Numbered from the stretch's first letter, positions 37,017-47,710 are shown. The stretch: DNA of 64,000 nucleotides from DASRAA01 sp963814165 (GCA_963814165.1 CAWFBW010000011.1:400484-464483); one strand, 5' to 3'. Notes: a model not told the origin generated them from the sequence alone. Made by a program: numbers and translations.

Positions 37017-39392
37017 TCAAGGAGCTTGGATTGAGACTGCCTTGCCACTGTACTCGACGGTCTTGTCAGGGTTGGCTACCGCTGTATAGCCCCGAGCCGT
37101 GCCCTGCCGATACCCAAACAATATTGATCTGAATGTGCGCCGGCATCTCAGAATAGGCGCCTTCCCGGTTTCCAATCGCCAGGGTTCGCGTGGATTCCGA
37201 CCAGCGGAACGGGATGGTCGTGTGCGCGCCTTTCTCATAGTCGTAGCCGTCGCCTGAATCCTGGTAAAGATCGAAGGCGCCGTCTGCTCCCCGATAAATT
37301 CGTAGTTCGATCGGTCCGGCGGGCTTCTCACTGGCGTACTGAATCTCTGGCCCCAAGGGAAGAATCGAGCCGGCACGCACGTAGAGAGGAATGCGATCGA
37401 GAGGAGCGACGGCGTCAATTTCCTGCCCTCCCTGCTGCGATGCTCCCGTCCAGAAGTCATACCATGCCGGCGACTCAGGCAGATACACAGTTCTATGAGT
37501 TGCATTGGGAGCAAGCACGGGATTCACCAGGATGGATGGTCCGAACATGAACTGGTCGCCAATATCGCGGGTTTTCGCGTCTGTGCGCCAATCCATCAGA
37601 AAGCGGGCGCTGAATCGTGTAGTCTTCGTTGGTCACGCGCCAAGCCAATGAATAGATGTAAGGCATGAGCCGGTAGCGAAGCTTGTCGTAGCTGATCAGG
37701 ATTGGCTCGACTTTGTCGAAAGCCCAAATCTCGTTCTGCGGCCTGTGTCCGTGGGTGCGGAAGATCGGGCAGAAAACTCCGTACTCAAACCAGCGGGCGT
37801 AAAGCTCCTGAAATTTGGGATCGGCGATGGGGTCGTCATGAGGCGGCCAATATCCGCCGATGTCGGTCGTCCAATAAGGGTATCCGGAGAGGGCGAAGTT
37901 CAACCCGGCTGTGACTTGATGTTTTAGACCCCAATACGAGCCATAGACGTCGCCGGACCAGACGGTCGCTCCGACTCTTTGCTGCCCAAGGAAGGCGGAC
38001 CGCGTCAGCAGAAACACGCGCTTGCGGTCCGTCGCGGCCTTCCAGTACTCCTGGACACCAAGAGTATGCATGAGCGGAAATATGTTCGTGTACTCGGCGC
38101 CGTTGCCGATATGAATTTGCTTGTTACGGAGAATTCCGTCGCCCATGTGCGGCCAGAATTCTTCGGGCTCCGCACTGTCGAGCCAAAAAGCGTCCCAACC
38201 CTGAGCGAACAGCTTGCCTGCCAGGTTATTCCAGAAGAACTCGCGCGCTTTCGGGTTTGTGGCGTCATACACGTGAGCATTGGGAACGTCGAGATGCTGC
38301 TCGGACATTTTCTGGAAATTCTCGGACTTTGTGTCAAACAGGCCCCACACGGACAGCATGGCGTGGATATTTTCATCGTGGAGAAGTTTGAGTTCCGCAG
38401 GCACGTCGGGGAAATTCGGATTGAATACCGGATCGCCTTCTGCTTTCCACCAAAACCAGTCTTGAACGATAGCGTCCAGCGGAATTCGCTGTTCGCGATA
38501 GCGATGCGCGATTCCAAGAACTTCATCCTGCGAGAGGTAGCGATCCTTGGATTGAAAGAACCCATAAGACCACAGCGGGAGCATGGGCGTATGCCCCGTA
38601 AGGTTGCGATACTGATGGATGATCTGGTCCATTTCCGGACCAAACATGAAGTAATAATCGATGGAGTGCCCGGCCAAAGAACTCAAGTTCAGTTCGAGCG
38701 GGAAGCGATTATCGACATAGGTTAGCGACGCGGTGCTCCACATCAATCCATAGCCCTTGGACGACAGCAGCAATGGAATGGCGACATCGGTGTTGTTCTG
38801 CGCGAGTTGAACGGTCGCGCCGCGGTAGTTGAACATGCCGCTTTGATGTTGCCCTAATCCGTAAAAGCCCTCGGTCATGTCGGGCGCAAACCGGTCTTCG
38901 ATGTGGAAGGTCTTCTCGCTATTCAGCTCGACCGGATCGTAAGTGCGTGGAATGGAGTCGCGCTCGCGGAGAAGAGCTTCACCGTTTGTTGTGCTGTATT
39001 GGGTATTTCCCCTCTTGAGGGATAGTTCAACTTTCAGCGCGTCGGTGGTGAGGGTTGCGACATCGGCTGTTTGCGATAACTGGAATTTGGCGCCCGGACA
39101 CGACTCCTTCGAATCGAGCATCCATGGCTGGTTCGGTTTGACCTTGTCGGGAGGTTCGGGGGTAGCCACGAAATGAATGACCGTGGAGCGACAAACCGAT
39201 ATATGAAGGCTCTCGGTTCCCACCGTGGCAGTCATGCCATCCGCAGCGGGCGCGACCTTGACGGCGGGCAGTGGAGGCACTTCCCACAGCTGTGCGCTTG
39301 CACTGGTTACGCTAAAGAAGCAACAGCACACTCCGAGGAGCGCAGCCCAGACATTCGACTAATCTCACAAGAGGCCATCGTTTCGTAGTCAT
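37017..39392 (-). CDS. GH31 family glycoside hydrolase (alpha-xylosidase/glucosidase), frameshifted
   Basis: This is an exported retaining alpha-glycosidase. The ATG at 39392 begins a signal peptide that needs one indel near 39345 to join VCCCFFSVTSASAQ. The N-terminal domain (GFYGLGQHQSGMFNYRG) precedes the barrel with DAIVQDWFWWKAEGDPVFNP. The nucleophile Asp is in GWDAFWLDSAEPEEFW (about residue 400) and the acid/base Asp in ATVWSGDVYGSYWGL. FRTHGHRPQNEIW and YRLMPYIYSLAW follow. Frame breaks near 37590 and 37075 separate the C-terminal sheet domains (VYLPESPAWYDFWTG; DKTVEYSGKAVSIQAP). The SAEPEE and PHMGD features are more like alpha-xylosidases than starch-type enzymes. With GH3 and GH29 neighbours, xyloglucan is a plausible target. 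Confidence 0.85.
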
Positions 39393-39499
39393 CGCTATCC
39401 TGTCTTGAAGTACTTCTTTGTCTCAGTCTGAGTGAGACCGATCTATCGAGTGATCTCGTGGAGACCGCCGTCTAAAACCACGCTGTTTGCTGCGGCCCG

Positions 39500-42154
39500 C
39501 TACTCCGGCAGCGTCTTGGTATTCTTCACCTGGAAGGTTCCGGCGACGGTTGGCGATCCTGTGTTGGGCTGCCCGCCGCCGACCGAGACCGAATATCCGC
39601 CCTCGGCGATGATCGGTTCACCCGCTTCGTTCACCATGCTCAGGTCGCGATCTTTCAACTCAAAGAGCACTTTCTGCGCTTCGCCTGGTTTCAGATGAAT
39701 GCGCTTAAATCCGCGCAGAGCACGGAGCGGAGCTCCCGGAACGTTAGGGAAACTGAGATAGAGTTGCGCAACCTCATCTCCCTCGCGCGTGCCGGTGTTG
39801 GTGACAGTCACTTCCGCCGTCATCGGTTCGCCAGCCGTGATGGCGCTCTTGGGGAGCGTCAACCCGCTGTACGAAAAGGTTGTGTAGCTCAGACCGTATC
39901 CAAAGGGGTAAAGGGGCTTGCCCTCGAAATAGCGATAGGTGCGGCCTTTCATCGCGTAGTCTTCAAAGGGCGGCAGTTGCTCGATCCCGGTGTAGAACGT
40001 GACGGGAAGGCGTCCGGCGGGATTGTTCTTGCCCGACAGCGTTTCCGCGATGGCCGCGCCGCCTTCCTCGCCCGGATACCAGGATTCGAGGATTGCGTTT
40101 ACGTGTTCGTTCGCCCAGTTCACAGACAGGGCGCTTCCGTTGGCAAGAACCAGCACCACAGGTCTGCCGGCAGCCGTGACGGCTTCAAGCAACTCCTCTT
40201 CCGGCTTCGGAAGATTCAGACTGGTACGGTCACCGCCTTTGAATCCCTCCTCGTCCACCGGCATTTCTTCGCCTTCCAGCTCACTGGTAATGCCAAGGAC
40301 TGCAATCACTACGTCGGCTTTTTTTGCCGCCGCAACCGCTTCAGGGCTGGGTTTGGGGTCATATTTCGACCAGATTAGCTGCGCTCGGACCGGGCCGGAT
40401 TTCATCTGCGAGTATTCAACCTTGAGGGAGACCTTTTTCCCTTGCTCGAGACGGACGTGTGACGTCTTCGCCCTCATCTTGTCGGTGGGGCCACCCCAGG
40501 CTTGAGCGATCTGCTTGCCGTCTACAAAGACCCTCATGGAACCGGCTTCGAAGCGCAAGCCGACGCTGAATTCGCCAGTTTCCGTGGGCGTGAGAAAACC
40601 GGTCCACTCCGTGCGAAGAGGATATTTGCCGGCGGCCTTGGAAGGGATGTCCGCTGCCTTCAAATCAATCGTGGTGACGTGAGCAGTCGCAAGCACGGTG
40701 GGCTTGCCGCCACCAAACAACTCTCCCGTCGAGAATTCCGCTGTCAGGCCCGGCTGTCCGTCCGTGGTGGTGAAAGCCGAGGCAGGAACTGGATCACCAT
40801 CGTTGCGCAGGAACTGCGTCCCCGGAACGAAGTTGATCTCCGCATCGGGAAACTCCGCCTTTAGGCCTTCGAGCACTGACACTGAGTGCGTAGGAGTACC
40901 GGCGTAGTTTCCAACAAGATATCTTGTCTGATCCGCAAGCGGTCCGATCACAGCGAGTTTGAGAGCACCTTTCTTCAGAGGCAACGTGCCATCATTCTTT
41001 AGCAGCACCATGGCCTCGTTAGCCACGACGCGCGCCATCGCGCGATGCTCGGCGCTATCGAGCAGTTTCGCGTCAATCTTCGAGTACGGGTCTGTACCCG
41101 GCGGATCGAACATACCCAACTTGACTCGCGCCGTGTACAGGCGGACGAGGGCGGTGTCGATCTGTTTCTCGGTCAGGATTCCCTGCTTATAGGCGTCGAG
41201 GTAGGGCTTGTAGTCGTGGTCGTCTTTCACTTTGCCGAAATCAACGCACTCATTGTCCATGCCGCGTTGCAAGGCCAGAGCTGAAGCCTCAGCCTGGGTC
41301 TTGGTGAAGTGATGGTCACGGTAGATGTTGATGATCGCTTCGCAATCGGAGACGACATAGCCTTGGAACTGCCATTTTCCCCGCAGTTGGTCTTGCAGAA
41401 GAAATTCGTTGGCACAGGCAGGCTGCCCATTAACGCTGTTGTAGGCGCACATGACTGAGGCAGCTTTGCCTTCGGTTACCGTCGCGCGAAATGCTGGCAA
41501 ATATGTGTCCAGCTCGTCATGCTTGCTCACTTTTACGTCTACCGTGTGGCGGGTTGGTTCCGGACCGCTGTGCACGGCGTAATGTTTAGGCGTCGAAATG
41601 ACGCGATAGTAATTCGGGTTGTCACCCTGCATGCCGGTGACGAACGCCACCCCTAGGCGCGCCGTGAGGAAGGGATCCTCTCCAAAAGTTTCCTGCCCGC
41701 GGCCCCAGCGAGGATCGCGGAAGATGTTAATGTTCGGAGCCCAGAAGTCGAGACCCTCGAAGATGTCGCTATGCCCGTCACGCAAACCCTCGACGTGCTC
41801 GATTCGCCCTTCGGTGCCGATCACGATGGCCATGCGGTGGATTGCATCGGCGTCGAAGGTCGCGGCCAGCGCCGTCGGATTCGAAAACTCGGTCGTGCCA
41901 TTCCTGGCAATGCCGTGAGATGCCTCGCTCCACCAGTCGTAATCAGGAATATTCAGTCTCTGGATGGCGCGCGACTGGTTCACGAGTTGCGTTACCTTCT
42001 CTTCCACCGTCATGCGGTGGACCAGATCCTCAGCCCTTTGCTGCGGGGATAAGGCAGTGTTGAGATAAGCAGGCGGCTGGGCGTTTTGTGCTGACAAACT
42101 GCTGGCTAGGAAGGCAACCGCAGCAATAAGAATTCCGAAGTTCGCAGGCCGCAT
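39500..42154 (-). CDS. GH3 beta-glycosidase with PA14 insertion
   Basis: This intact 884-residue exported enzyme has a signal peptide (FGILIAAVAFLASSLSAQ). The GH3 barrel starts MTVEEKVTQLVNQSRAI, with IFRDPRWGRGQETFGEDP and STPKHYAVHSGPEPTRH. The nucleophile Asp is in FQGYVVSDCEAIINIY (about residue 285). In the second domain a PA14 module is inserted (about 470-610, PLRTEWTGFLTPTETGEFSV, VRAQLIWSKYDP), and the protein ends in a fibronectin-III-like domain (VTVTNTGTREGDEVAQLYLS). The WWSEASHG motif and PA14 are common in beta-xylosidases and beta-glucosidases. The 83-bp gap to the esterase upstream and 108 bp to GH31 suggest one operon. Confidence 0.92.
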   Translation of the reverse strand: MRPANFGILIAAVAFLASSLSAQNAQPPAYLNTALSPQQRAEDLVHRMTVEEKVTQLVNQSRAIQRLNIPDYDWWSEASHGIARNGTTEFSNPTALAATFDADAIHRMAIVIGTEGRIEHVEGLRDGHSDIFEGLDFWAPNINIFRDPRWGRGQETFGEDPFLTARLGVAFVTGMQGDNPNYYRVISTPKHYAVHSGPEPTRHTVDVKVSKHDELDTYLPAFRATVTEGKAASVMCAYNSVNGQPACANEFLLQDQLRGKWQFQGYVVSDCEAIINIYRDHHFTKTQAEASALALQRGMDNECVDFGKVKDDHDYKPYLDAYKQGILTEKQIDTALVRLYTARVKLGMFDPPGTDPYSKIDAKLLDSAEHRAMARVVANEAMVLLKNDGTLPLKKGALKLAVIGPLADQTRYLVGNYAGTPTHSVSVLEGLKAEFPDAEINFVPGTQFLRNDGDPVPASAFTTTDGQPGLTAEFSTGELFGGGKPTVLATAHVTTIDLKAADIPSKAAGKYPLRTEWTGFLTPTETGEFSVGLRFEAGSMRVFVDGKQIAQAWGGPTDKMRAKTSHVRLEQGKKVSLKVEYSQMKSGPVRAQLIWSKYDPKPSPEAVAAAKKADVVIAVLGITSELEGEEMPVDEEGFKGGDRTSLNLPKPEEELLEAVTAAGRPVVLVLANGSALSVNWANEHVNAILESWYPGEEGGAAIAETLSGKNNPAGRLPVTFYTGIEQLPPFEDYAMKGRTYRYFEGKPLYPFGYGLSYTTFSYSGLTLPKSAITAGEPMTAEVTVTNTGTREGDEVAQLYLSFPNVPGAPLRALRGFKRIHLKPGEAQKVLFELKDRDLSMVNEAGEPIIAEGGYSVSVGGGQPNTGSPTVAGTFQVKNTKTLPE

Positions 42155-42236
42155 TCTTTCTCCTTGATGACGACGGGTTATAAGAGCGCTGGTGAGAACA
42201 CTGGATCGCTAGATTCGCAATTACTGGGTGGCTTTG

Positions 42237-43424
42237 TCAGAAAAGCCTCGGCGCGAAGTCCTTCAGATCGCGGCGCCAGGTCTGCCATTCGTGATCGGTT
42301 CCTTGCGATTCGAAGAATATGTGCTGAATGTTGGCGTCTTGCAGCGATGTATTCAGTCTCAAAAGCCCGGCACGCATTCTTTCGGGCTCATTCGTTCCCA
42401 CGCCAATCCAGAGCAGGTGAACTTTCTTGTTGAATGCAGCCGGATCGGCAAATACGCCGTTGTAATCCGTCTTGGGATCGAGTTTCCGGTCGCCAAGCAC
42501 GAGCATCCCACCTGCACCACTAAATCCGCCGATGTAGGAAAAGAGGTCCAGGTGGTTCAGGGTGATCTGGAAGGTCTGCATTCCTCCCATGGAAAGGCCA
42601 GCCATCGCGCGATGATTACGATCCGAAAGGGTACGGAAGGTCGAGTCGATGTACGGGATCAAGACCTGGACGACGTCATCCTCGAACGTCGTTGACATGT
42701 CTTGCATTGCCTTCAACATCTCCGGAGAACCGAACGGCTTTCCGGTCAAATCGGGTGGAGGCTGACCCGCACGCCGGGCATAGCCATACGCCATCACGAT
42801 GATCATCGGCTTGGCGGTTCCCGCTGCGATGAGATTGTCGAGAATGAAGTTGGCGTTGCCCTGCCTGACCCATCCCGTCTCATCCTCGCCGCCACCGTGC
42901 TGCAGATAGAGTACGGGATAACGCTTGGTAGTTTCTGTGTCGTAATTCGGCGGCAGATAAACCAGAGCATGCCGCCAACTGCCTGTGACCTTCGAGTTGT
43001 ACCAGACCTCACGCACCTGTCCGTGCGGCACATTTTGAATCGAATAGTATGTTGAGCCCGGCTCTGGAACCTCGACCCCGCTTACAGGCCTACCCCCACC
43101 GAAATACGCATGGGTACTGGGGTCGCTGACATCCGCGCCGTCGATGATCAACGTGTAGTAGTGAAAGCCAGGAACAAGAGGCGGTGTGGTCACGGTCCAG
43201 AAACCATCGGACTGCTTAACCATGTCGATTTTCGGCCCGCTCCAGAAATTCAGCTTCACCTTGGCTGCATCCGGAGCTTTCACACGAACTTCGACTCTGC
43301 CGGCGCTATCAATCCGGGGATAGTCTGCTCCCCACACATTGGTAGCGGAGGGTTGAAAATCGCTATGTTCTTGCGCCCAGCAAAGACTCGCAAGAAGGAT
43401 CATTGCCATTCCAACGCACTTCAT
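42237..43424 (-). CDS. CE1-like esterase with N-terminal E-set domain
   Basis: This intact 395-residue exported protein has a short signal peptide (MAMILLASLCWAQ). An N-terminal immunoglobulin-like E-set domain (RVEVRVKAPDAAKVKLNFWS, FHYYTLIIDGADVSDPSTHA) precedes an esterase of the feruloyl/acetyl-xylan type. VYLPPNYDTETTKRYPVLYL leads to the oxyanion region LQHGGGEDETGW. The nucleophile Ser is in AMAGLSMGGMQTFQI and the His in GTDHEWQTWRRDL at the end. Such enzymes remove acyl or phenolic groups from hemicellulose. It is the first gene of the minus-strand operon with GH3, GH31 and a second esterase. A LacI-type operator-like sequence lies about 100 bp upstream. Confidence 0.87.
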   Translation of the reverse strand: MKCVGMAMILLASLCWAQEHSDFQPSATNVWGADYPRIDSAGRVEVRVKAPDAAKVKLNFWSGPKIDMVKQSDGFWTVTTPPLVPGFHYYTLIIDGADVSDPSTHAYFGGGRPVSGVEVPEPGSTYYSIQNVPHGQVREVWYNSKVTGSWRHALVYLPPNYDTETTKRYPVLYLQHGGGEDETGWVRQGNANFILDNLIAAGTAKPMIIVMAYGYARRAGQPPPDLTGKPFGSPEMLKAMQDMSTTFEDDVVQVLIPYIDSTFRTLSDRNHRAMAGLSMGGMQTFQITLNHLDLFSYIGGFSGAGGMLVLGDRKLDPKTDYNGVFADPAAFNKKVHLLWIGVGTNEPERMRAGLLRLNTSLQDANIQHIFFESQGTDHEWQTWRRDLKDFAPRLF

Positions 43425-43519
43425 ATCTTCGCTCCCTCATTTACGACTTCGGGCACTGTTCGTGGCTCTTATCGGGGCAACCGGGATTGGAGAAGCCTCG
43501 CGACGCCGACTTTAGATAC

Positions 43520-43533
43520 CGTTAACTGTAACG
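43520..43533. promoter_or_regulatory. LacI-type operator-like sequence upstream of esterase operon
   Basis: CGTTAACTGTAACG matches the perfect palindrome CGTTAACGTTAACG found before the TonB receptor gene at 12 of 14 positions. It lies 96 bases upstream of the esterase start, a typical place for a repressor site. The assignment is by similarity only. Confidence 0.45.
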
Positions 43534-43719
43534 AAATGAACGATAAAATGCCAGATATTCTTCGAAAATCTACGGCAGGCTACAGCGCCGGATCGCTGAC
43601 GGATTGACCGGTTCTGATCGGCGCGCGAACCTCAGTTTGACGAACCCGCGTCTCGTTAAGCTTGCGGCTTTTTGCCACGCCCAAATCGGGTCCGCAGTCG
43701 GTGTGGCAGCGAGGGACAG

Positions 43720-44778
43720 CTATCGTAGCTTCGTTGGGGTTGCTCTAGTAGCCGCTTTTCTCGCGGCGCGCCGTCGTGTCGATGCGCGCACGACCAGTTG
43801 TGGTTGCAACACGACTGTTTCAGGCTTGGGCGTTAGTTTCGATTGCAGAATTGCGAGCGTTAGGCGGGCAGCTTGCTCCCCGATTTCCCGGCTGTGCTGA
43901 TCGATACTCGAAAGTGGAACCCGCAGGGAGTCGTCATAGTGAAGGTTCCCACAGCCGATCACCGCAAGGTCCTCCGGGATGCGTATGCCCTGATCCAGTG
44001 CATAATTCATGGCGCCCATTGCCAGAGGATCGTTAAAACAGAACACCCCGTCGGGCCTGGGCTTGAGACTCAATAGTTGGCGCATGGCTTCCGCGCCCCG
44101 CTGTTTCGTCTCAACGTCGCCTTTGCGTTCGCTGATGATATAAGCATCGACGGCCGCCAAGCCTGCCTGCGTTAGTGCTTGCTTAAATCCCTCCATGCGA
44201 CGCACGCCGGTACTGGTTTCTGGCCCCCGAATGTGGGCAATTCTCTTACAGCCGATATCGATCAGGTGTTTGGTAGCCAGCCTTCCCACGGCTTCGTCGT
44301 CCACGCCGACGAAATTCGCCGTAAGGCCAGGCAAGGTACGATCGATCAAAACATAAGGAGTCTTCCGCCGTTCGATTCGGAAGAAGAGATCTACGGTCGA
44401 GCGGCACGAGGCGATGACCAACGCGTCGAGACGGCGCGCCAACAGTCGATTGATCTCCTGTTCTTCAATCGCCGGATCTTCTTCCGAGGACGAGATGATC
44501 AGGGAGAATCCGCTACCTCTCAAGACATCCGAGAGTGACTTGGCGACTTCTGCAAAGAAGGGATGGAGCAGGTCCGGAACAACCAGGCCAACCAGATACG
44601 TTCGACCGGTGACCAGGCTGCGTGCCGCCAGATTAGGCTGATAGTCAAGCTCTTTGACGCGCGCTAGAACTCGCTCGCGAGTTTCGTCTCCCACATCAGG
44701 ATGATTCCGAAGAACCTTGGAAATGGTCATAACCGAGACTCCAAGGTCTTTCGCAATGTCCTTCATTCGTGTGGTCAT
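43720..44778 (-). CDS. LacI family transcriptional regulator
   Basis: This intact repressor of 352 residues has an N-terminal helix-turn-helix and hinge (MKDIAKDLGVSVMTISKVLR, then HPDVGDETRERVLARVKELD and YQPNLAARSLVTGRT) and a periplasmic-binding-protein-like effector domain (YLVGLVVPDLLHPFFAEVAK; VGVDDEAVGRLATKHL; PDGVFCFNDPLAMGAM). The C-terminus is a basic tail (RRRAARKAAT). The start could also be the ATG four codons in, at 44766. It is divergent from the aldo/keto reductase-fucose operon and lies between it and the esterase operon, both of which have operator-like sites. A fucose- or arabinose-related sugar is the likely inducer, by context only. Confidence 0.93.
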   Translation of the reverse strand: MTTRMKDIAKDLGVSVMTISKVLRNHPDVGDETRERVLARVKELDYQPNLAARSLVTGRTYLVGLVVPDLLHPFFAEVAKSLSDVLRGSGFSLIISSSEEDPAIEEQEINRLLARRLDALVIASCRSTVDLFFRIERRKTPYVLIDRTLPGLTANFVGVDDEAVGRLATKHLIDIGCKRIAHIRGPETSTGVRRMEGFKQALTQAGLAAVDAYIISERKGDVETKQRGAEAMRQLLSLKPRPDGVFCFNDPLAMGAMNYALDQGIRIPEDLAVIGCGNLHYDDSLRVPLSSIDQHSREIGEQAARLTLAILQSKLTPKPETVVLQPQLVVRASTRRRAARKAATRATPTKLR

Positions 44779-44911
44779 GAGTTGTCAGCCAGTATACAGA
44801 ACGAACATTTCCGCAATTTCAATCCCCGATCCTCGACCATCAGGCACGATGTCGCCCTGAGGGAACCGCGAACGATGTAAAAGTTTTGCTGTGCTCTGCA
44901 GTTGTTGACAT

Positions 44912-44925
44912 CGCTAACTTTAACG
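44912..44925. promoter_or_regulatory. LacI-type operator-like sequence in divergent region
   Basis: CGCTAACTTTAACG matches CGTTAACGTTAACG at 12 of 14 positions. It lies between the LacI gene (start 44778) and the aldo/keto reductase gene (start 45020), so one repressor bound here could control both directions. Confidence 0.45.
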
Positions 44926-45019
44926 ATTATCGTACATCGTGCACAAGCTCCGTTTTGCACCTTCGTATCGGCTCAGTCTGCATTCATTGGTCTGATTAAC
45001 GGGCGATGAGGAATTCAGG

Positions 45020-46070
45020 ATGAAGAGTCGGCGCGCGTCCCAACGCCTGATTAACGGGAGGGTTGATCCTGCACTTGTACCTGTACCTCAGAGAGTTCTG
45101 TATACCGGTGCCAAGATGCCGGCGATTGGCTTGGGGACCTTCGGTTCGGACCATGTAGCGGCTGACGAAATTGCTAAAGCCGTCGAAGCCGCCGCCGAGG
45201 TTGGTTATCGGCATTTCGATTGTGCTTCCGTTTATAACAATGAACGGGAGATTGGTTACGCGTTGCAGCAGGTCTTACGCCGTCAGGCCAAGCGAGAACA
45301 GCTGTGGATCACTTCGAAGCTTTGGAACGACAGACATGGCGAAGCCGACGTGCTTCCGTCGTGCAATCGATCGCTTACAGACCTGAAGGTCGGCTACCTC
45401 GACCTCTATCTCACGCACTGGCCCTTCCCCAATTACCACCCATCCGGTTGCGATGTAAGTTCCCGTAGTAAGGACGCGAAGCCCTACATCCATGCGGATT
45501 TCATGAAGACCTGGCGCAAGATGGAGGAGTTGGTCGACCTGGGGCTCGCTCGTCACATTGGGACCTCCAATATGACGATCCCCAAGCTCAAGCTTCTTCT
45601 GCGCGATGCTCGCATCAAGCCCGCTGTGAATGAGATGGAGCTACACCCGCATTTCCAGCAGCCGGAACTCTTCGATTTTTTGAGATCCAACGGTATCGTC
45701 CCCGTGGGATATTGTCCGATCGGATCACCAGCTCGGCCCGTCCGCGATCGCACACCTCGAAGATACGGTACCGACGCAGGATCCCGTGATCGTCGCAATT
45801 GCCAATCGCCTGGGAGTGCATCCGGCAGTTGTCTGTGTGAAGTGGGCTGTTCAGCGCGGGCAAGTACCCATTCCGTTTTCGACCGACCGCGACCACATTC
45901 TCAGCAATCTCGAAGGGGTCGTGAGCGATCCATTGACCGACGAAGAAATGCTTGCCATCAGCGCCATTGACCGGAATTGTCGACTCATCAAAGGCCATGT
46001 GTTTCTGTGGAAAGACGGCCAGTCATGGGAAGACCTTTGGGATATGAACGGCGAAATTACGCCCCCTTGA
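45020..46070 (+). CDS. Aldo/keto reductase, frameshifted
   Basis: The start is the ATG at 45020 with a GAGG site upstream. The TIM-barrel oxidoreductase shows the family's catalytic residues: Asp and Tyr in YRHFDCASVYNNEREIG, Lys in WITSKLWNDRHGE and His in YLTHWPFPNYHPS. The middle has TSNMTIPKLKLLL and VNEMELHPHFQQ. After about 45735 the rest continues in another frame (VAIANRLGVHPAVVCVKWAV, QRGQVPIPFSTDRDHILSNL), indicating one extra base. It is the first gene of the plus-strand operon with the zinc dehydrogenase, RbsD/FucU-like and FucP genes, so a role in oxidation or reduction of L-fucose or another released sugar is plausible. Confidence 0.85.
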
Positions 46071-46109
46071 TTGCTGAACGATCGTGCCCCCTGGAACTCG
46101 TTATTGACG

Positions 46110-47170
46110 ATGAAGAACATTGAACAGAGCATGCGTGCTGCGTACCTGCCTGGCGGCTGCAGAGTTGAACTCCGCACGGTGCCAGTACCGCGTCCCGGCC
46201 ATGGCGAGGTCCTGCTCAGGGTAAAGGCATCCACAATCTGTGGCTCGGATATTCGATGTATCTATCGCGAGCACCTCGGCAAAGGTCCGGAAGGATATCA
46301 AGGGGTTATTGCCGGTCATGAGCCAAGCGGTCAGATCGTAGAGGCCGGCCCCGGCTGCCGGCGCTTCGGAGTTGGCGACCGAGTCGTCGTCTATCACATC
46401 TCCGGTTGTGGGGTCTGCAACGATTGCCGGCGGGGCTACATGATCTCTTGCACGAACGAAAAATATCGGCGTGCCTATGGTTGGCAGCGCGACGGCGGAA
46501 TGGCCGATTACATGATTGCCGAGGAGAAAGACCTCATTGCACTCCCCCAGGAGCTGACCTACGCAGACGGCGCGCAGGTTGCGTGCGGATTTGGAACCGT
46601 CTATGAGGCGATTGAAAAAATCACGGTCAATGGCAATCACTCCGTGCTCATCACCGGACTCGGGCCGGTTGGTCTTGCAGCTGCATCGTTGTGTCGCAAG
46701 CTCGGCGCCCAATCGATCATCGGAATCGACGTCGTGCCTGAGCGGCTGCAAATCGCACAGTCCCTCAAGTTGTGTGACATCGTCCTGAAGCCGGCCCAGA
46801 CAACATAACTCAGGTTAGGGACCTGACCGGTGGCTGCGGGGTCGAGCGGGCGATTGAATGTTCCGCCAACGCAGCCGCACGCGCCACGGCGATTCGAGCT
46901 ACGCGCAAGTGGGGAAAGATTGCTTTCGTTGGCGAGGGAGGGGCCGTTGAGTTCAATCCGTCCCCTGACATCATCCACGACCAGAAGACAATTTACGGCT
47001 CGTGGGTGACATCGACCTGGCTGATGGAAGAGTTGGTCGAGCGCCTTGTACGCTGGAACCTGCATCCGGCCGACATCATTACGCACCGCTTCGGCCTTGA
47101 GGACGCCGCAGACGGATATGCTCTTATGGCGTCGGGGAAGTGCGGCAAAGTCGCTATCTGCTGCGGATGA
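46110..47170 (+). CDS. Zinc-dependent alcohol dehydrogenase (MDR family), frameshifted
   Basis: The start is the ATG at 46110. The N-terminal catalytic domain has the zinc ligands in STICGSDIR and AGHEPSGQIVEAGPG, and the structural zinc lobe CGVCNDCRRGYMISC. The coenzyme domain has ITGLGPVGLAAASLCRKLGA. The frame breaks at about 46797 (one C lost in a C run), after which VRDLTGGCGVERAIECSANA, then KIAFVGEGGAVEFNPSPDII and ASGKCGKVAICCG complete the protein, ending at 47170. Total is about 354 residues. It lies between the aldo/keto reductase and the RbsD/FucU-like gene (16 bp), which suggests a sugar or polyol dehydrogenase, perhaps for L-fucose oxidation. The substrate is inferred from context. 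Confidence 0.87.
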
Positions 47171-47186
47171 GGAACTGGCACTGCAA

Positions 47187-47707
47187 ATGACGACGAACTG
47201 GGAACAGGTCCTGAAGGATCGGCTGAAACTCTATGGCCACCGAAACTGGGTGGTGATCGCCGATTCGGCGTACCCGGCTCAGTCCAAGCAAGGAATCGAG
47301 ACGATTGCCGCTGATGACGGAACAAGCCACTGTGGTCGAGCGTGCGTTCGCCATACTCCGGGCAGTGTAAGCACGTCAGACCGGCAATCTACACCGACGA
47401 AGAACTAAGGTTCGTTCCCGAGGAAGACGCTCCGGGCGTCACGTTGTACCGGAACCAACTCGCGCGTCTTCTGAGCGGATATGAAGCCTCGTCCCTGCCG
47501 CACGAAGAGATTATTTCCATGCTTGATCGGGTCGGTGAAACGTTTCGAGTGCTCTTGATTAAGACCACGATGCGAATTCCCTATACGTCGGTGTTCGTCG
47601 AGTTGCAGTGCGGATATTGGAATGCTCAGGCTGAGGACCGGCTGCGAGCGGCAATACGGTCCGAAGATCGAAACCGGAATGCTCGAAAGCGTTCACAAAA
47701 GGACTGA
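47187..47707 (+). CDS. RbsD/FucU-like sugar mutarotase, frameshifted
   Basis: The protein starts MTTNWEQVLKDRLKLYGHRN followed by WVVIADSAYPAQSKQGIETI. The central part is broken by indels near 47312 and 47356; the middle frame gives EQATVVERAFAILRAV, and the last frame KHVRPAIYTDEELRFVPEED. The end VLLIKTTMRIPYTSVFVELQ with CGYW is the most typical feature of the RbsD/FucU fold. Family members interconvert the anomers of fucose or ribose so that the next enzyme can use them. It lies directly before fucP (3 bp), which favours L-fucose as substrate. Length (about 173 residues) is larger than that of classical FucU (140), so it is a variant type. Confidence 0.65.
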
Positions 47708-47710
47708 GTA

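Noticed and set aside
37979..38725. Long open frame (248 codons) on the plus strand
   Set aside because: It is antisense to the conserved catalytic part of the GH31 gene and has no family features.
39420..39438. Inverted repeat GTCTCAGTCTGAGTGAGAC between GH3 and GH31 genes
   Set aside because: It lacks a T run for termination and differs from the LacI-type sites; no role can be supported.
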